Assembly (NCBI RefSeq): GCF_048564905.1
Contig: NW_027328721.1
Span: 40,630,870 to 40,694,869, forward strand
DNA length: 64,000 nt
Origin: Vicugna pacos
Lineage: Eukaryota > Chordata > Mammalia > Artiodactyla > Camelidae
Reading direction: 5' to 3'
Shown: positions 60,640-64,000 of the stretch, piece by piece
How the letters are laid out: each line of letters starts with the position of its first letter
Position numbering within the stretch: position 1 is the stretch's first letter
The notes under the pieces: generated by a model
Seen by the model: only the letters and a program-made list of their open reading frames with translations
Databases searched by the model: none
What the model was told of the DNA's origin: nothing
Translations under genes and position numbers: made by a program

Positions 60640-60728
60640 GGGAGATTCCACCAACGGTCGGCAGCGCGTGGGTTCTTACGGAATGCCTAAGCTCGTCTCC
60701 CCTGAGGATTTTCCTAATATCTCTGTGC
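60640..60728 (+). repeat. Remaining 89 bp third of the monomer
   Basis: This third runs from GGGGAG to the base before the next CAG word (GTGCCAGTG in this copy, GTGCCAGGG in the consensus). It does not begin with CAGGGAA, and its TCTCCCC tract lies about nine bases later than in the other two thirds. It holds the densest CpG cluster of the monomer (about six), around CAACGGTCGGCAGCGCG. If the monomer arose by triplication of an 89 bp unit, this is the most diverged third. Confidence 0.25.
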
Positions 60729-62503
60729 CAGTGAATGCTATGGGTGATTGCAGGATATCCCAGTGTCAGAGGCTGATTCCCCAAGGTCAGGGAAGGTATT
60801 TCACGGACTTCCCCGAACAGGGAACACCTGTGAGTGAAGAGAGCTGCGTGGAGTTGTCTCTCGAGCTCCCCCACGCACTGACAATGGTTCCAGAATCCTG
60901 AGCGTGGGGAGGTTCCACCAAATTTCGGCAGCGCGTGGGTTCTAACGGAATGCCTAAGCTCGTCTCCCCTGAAGGTTTTCCTAATGTCTCAGTGCCAGAG
61001 AATGCTAGGGGTGATTGCAGGATATCCCAGGGTCAGAGGCTGCCTCCCCAAGGTCAGGGAAGGTATTTCTCGGACTTCCCCGAACAGGGAACACCTGTGA
61101 CTGAAGAGAGCTGCGTGGAGTTGTCTCTCGAGCTCCCCCACGCACTGACAATGGTTCCAGAATCCTGAGCGTGGGGAGGTTCCACCAACGGTCGGCAGTG
61201 CGTGGGTTCTAACGGAATGCCTTAGCTCGTCTCCCCTGAGGGTTTTCCTAATGTCTCTGTGCCAGGGAATGCTAGGGGTGATTGCAGGATATCCCAGTGT
61301 CAGAGGCTGCCTCCCCAAGGTCATGGAAGATATTTCTCTGACTTCCCCGAACAGGAAACAGCTGTGAATGAAGAGAGCTGCGTGGAGTTGTCTCTCGAGC
61401 TCCCCCACGCACTGACAATGGTTTCGGAATCCTGAGCGTGGGGAGGTTCCACCAACTGTCGGCAGCGCGTTGGTTCGAACGGAAAGCTTAAGCTCGTCTC
61501 CCCTGAGGGTTTTCCTAATATCTCTGTGCCAGGGAATGCTAGGGGTGATTGCAGGATATCCCAGTGTCAGAGGCTGCCTCCCCAAGGTCAGGGAATGTAT
61601 TTCACGGACTTTCCCGTACAGGGAACACCTGTGACTGAAGAGAGCTGCGTGGAGATGTCTCTCGAGCCCCCCCTCGCACTGACAATGGTTCCGGAATCCT
61701 GAGCGTGGGGAGGTACCACCAACCGTCGGCAGCGCGTGGGTTCTAACGGAATGCCTAATCTCGTCTCCCATGAGGGTTTTCCTAATATCTCTGTGCCAGG
61801 GAATGCTAGCGGTGTTTGCAGGATATCCCAGCGACCGAGGCTGCTTCCCCAAGTTCAGGGAAGTTATTTCTCGGACTTCCCGGAACATGGAACACCTGTG
61901 AATGAAGAGAGCTGCGTGGTGTTGTCTCTAGAGCACCCCCACGCACTGACAATGTTTCCGGAATCATGAGCGTGGGGAGGTTACACCAACGGTCGGCAGC
62001 GCGTGGGTTCTAACGGAATGCCTAAGCTCGTCTCCCCTGAGGGTTTTCCTAATGTCTCTGTGCCAGGGAATGCTAGGGGTGATTGCAGGATATCCCAGGG
62101 ACCGAGGCTGCCTCCCCAAGGTCAGGGAAGGTTTTTCTCGGACTTCCCCGAACAGGGAACACCTGTGACTGAAGAGAGCGGCGTGGAGTTGTCTCTCGAG
62201 TTCCCCCACGCACTGACAATGGTTCCGGAATCCTGAGAGTGGGGAGGTTCCACCAACGGTCGGCAGCCCGTGGGTTCTAACGGAATGCCTAAGCTCGTCT
62301 CCCCTGAGGTTTTTCCTAATGTCTCTGTGCCAGGGAATGCTAGGGGTGATTGCAGGATATCCCAGTGTCAGAGGATGCCTCCCCAAGGTCAGGGAATTTA
62401 TTTCTCGGACTTCCCCGAACAGGGAACACCTGTGACTGAAGAGAGCTCCGTGGATTTGTCTCTCGAGCTCCCGCACGCACTGACAATGGTTCCGGAATCC
62501 TGA

Positions 62504-63037
62504 GCGTGGGAAGGTTCCACCAACGGTCGGCAGCACGTTGGGTCTAACGGAATGCCTAAGCTCGTCTCCCCTGAGGGTTTTCCTAATGTCTCTATGCCAG
62601 GGAAATCTAGGGGTGATTACAGGATATCCCAGTGTCAGAGGCTGCCTCCCCAAGGTCAGGGAATGTATTTCTCGGACTTCCCCGAACCGGGAACACCTGT
62701 GACTGAAGAGAGCTCCGTGGAGTTGTCTCTCGAGCTCCCCCACGCACTGACAATGGTTCCGGAATCCTGAGCGTGGGGAGGTTCCACCAACGGTCGGCAG
62801 CGCGTGTGTTCTAACGGAATGCATAAGCTCGTCTCCCCTGAGGGTTTTCCTACAGTCTCTTTGCCAGGGAATGCTAGGGGTGATTGCAGGATATCCCAGT
62901 GTCAGAGGCTGCCTCCCCAAGGTCAGGGAAGGTATCTCTCGGGCTTCCCCAAACAAGGAACACCTGTGACTGAAGAGAGCTGCGTGGAGTTGTCTCTCGA
63001 GCTCCACCACGCACTGAAAATGGTTCCGGAATCCTGA
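62504..63037 (+). repeat. Dimer repeated 18 monomers away, copy 2
   Basis: This is the partner of 57700-58233, with the same rare marker set. The similarity also extends upstream into the preceding monomer, which has GGATTTGTCTCTCGAGC and CTCCCGCACGC in both places, so the copied block was longer than two monomers. Confidence 0.8.
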
Positions 63038-64000
63038 GCGTGGGAAGGTTCCACCAAAGGTCGGCAGCGCGTGGGTTCTAACGGAATGCCTAAGCTCGTC
63101 TCCCCTGATGGTTTTCCGAATGTATCTGGGCAAGGGAATGCTAGGGGTGATTGTAGGATATCCCAGTGTCAGAGGATGCCTCCCCAAGGTCAGATAAGAT
63201 ATTTCTTGGACTTCCCCAACAGGGAACACCTGTGACTGAAGAGAGTTGCGTGGAGTTTTCTCTCGAGTTCCCCCACGCACTGACAATGGTTCCGGAATCC
63301 TGAGCATGGGGAGGTTTCTCCAACGGTCGGCAGCGCGTGGGTTCTAACGGAATGAATAAGCTCGACTCCCCTGAGGGTTTTCCTAATATCTCTGTGCCAG
63401 GGAATGCTAGGGGTGATTGCAGGATATCCCAGTGTCAGAGGCTGCCTCCCCAAGGTCATGGAAGATATTTCTCGGACTTCCCCGAACAGGGAACAGCTGT
63501 GACTGAAGAGAGCTGCGTGGAGTTGTCTCTCGAGCTCCCCCACGCACTGACAATGGTTTCGGAATCCTGAGCGTGGGGAGGTTCCACCAACGGTCGGCAG
63601 CGCGTGGGTTCATACGGAATGCCTAAGCTCGTCTCCCCTGAGGGTTTTCCTAATGTCTGTGTGCTAGGGAATGCTACGGGTGATTGCAGGATATCCCAGA
63701 GTCAGAGGCTGCCTCCCCAAAGTAAGGGAAGGTATTTCTCGGACTTCCCCGAACAGGGAACACCTGTGACTGAAGAGAGGTGCGTGGAGTTGTCTCTTGA
63801 GCTCCCCCATGCACTGACAATATTTTCCGAATCCTGAGCGTGGGGAGGTTCCACCAACGGTCAGCAGCGCGTGGTTTCTAACGGAATGCCTAAGCTGGTC
63901 TCCCCTGAGGGTTTTCCTAATGTCTCTGTGCCAGGGAATGCTAGGGGGGTTTGCAGGATATCCCAGTGTCAGAGGCTGCCTCCCCAAGGTCATGGAAGGT

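Larger units (their letters stand above)
1..64000 (+). repeat. Tandem satellite array, ~267 bp monomer, ~240 copies, fills the window
   Basis: The same unit recurs about every 267 bp from the first base to the last, always in one orientation. Constant landmarks in each copy are CAGGGAACACCTGTGACTGA, TCTCTCGAGCTCCCCCACGC, GTTCCGGAATCCTGAG, CAACGGTCGGCAGCGCGTGG and CCAGGGAATGCTAGG. From the GTG at 118 to the equivalent GTG at 63604 there are 238 periods and a net shift of only about -60 bp from exact 267 spacing. Neighbouring monomers differ by many scattered substitutions, while copies several monomers apart can be nearly identical, which is typical of higher-order satellite structure. I found no inserted mobile element, gene or unique spacer. 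Such arrays are usually centromeric or pericentromeric, but that location is inference; the family and species are not recognised. Confidence 0.98.
55568..64000 (+). repeat. Near-consensus satellite segment to the window end
   Basis: About 31.5 monomers, many within a few per cent of the majority sequence. Local relations: monomers near 60401 and 60935 share CCCAGGGTCAGAG; those near 59601, 61200 and 63337 share GGAACAGCTGTGA and GGTTTCGGAATCC; and a two-monomer block near 57.7 kb reappears near 62.5 kb. There is no single dominant higher-order period. The segment is cut by the window edge inside a monomer. Confidence 0.88.

Noticed and set aside
1-64000. CRISPR array
   Set aside because: The period is 267 bp with the whole unit conserved. 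There is no alternation of short repeats and unique spacers.
1-64000. rDNA spacer or tandem tRNA/5S gene cluster
   Set aside because: No rRNA or tRNA-like conserved core or Pol III boxes could be recognised in the monomer. The unit does not contain a 5S-like gene.
1-64000. Alpha satellite
   Set aside because: The monomer is 267 bp and about 58% GC, not 171 bp and AT-rich, and the sequence is not similar from memory.

Overview
The whole 64 kb window is one uninterrupted tandem satellite array. It has no recognisable host gene, RNA gene, transposon, retroelement or unique sequence. A monomer of about 267 bp repeats about 239-240 times, always head to tail on the same strand. The first and last bases of the window lie inside the repeat, so the array continues beyond both ends. 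The anchor base moves by only about 60 bp over 238 periods relative to an exact 267 bp spacing, so indels are few and small. A repeat of this kind suggests a eukaryotic centromere, pericentromere or other constitutive heterochromatin block. I do not recognise the family from memory and cannot name the species. The consensus is about 58% GC by hand count and keeps about 13 CpG sites, so it is not the AT-rich 171 bp primate alpha satellite.

Layout: (1) 1-5.2 kb holds mixed monomers with a recurring two-monomer motif. (2) 5.2-9.4 kb is a 16-monomer block that recurs at 15.0-20.6 kb, where it has grown to about 21 monomers. (3) 9.4-11.8 kb holds monomers that echo 1.7-2.5 kb and 4.6-5.1 kb. (4) 11.8-15.6 kb carries a five-monomer (1335 bp) higher-order repeat. 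(5) 20.6-26.2 kb is loosely ordered. (6) 26.2-34.2 kb is a clear higher-order array of monomer types I call a-b-c-d-e, with an optional sixth type g (periods 1333 and 1600 bp). (7) 34.2-45.2 kb is the most homogenised stretch: about 41 monomers with no net length change, a 13-monomer unit repeated in part, then nested 4- and 6-monomer blocks. (8) 45.2-50.8 kb is mostly monomeric. (9) 50.8-55.6 kb is a divergent, slightly shortened subfamily mixed with normal monomers. (10) 55.6-64 kb holds monomers close to the consensus, with at least one 18-monomer-distant duplicate.

The many open reading frames are a by-product of the repeat. Because 267 = 3 x 89, any frame free of stops in the consensus stays open across monomers until a point change or indel breaks it. 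One minus-strand frame behaves this way. No frame looks like a conserved protein gene. The interest lies in the array's structure: several nested higher-order repeats of different period, visible unequal-crossover junctions, an 89 bp sub-period, a near-match to the CENP-B box, and CpG sites that survive in most copies.
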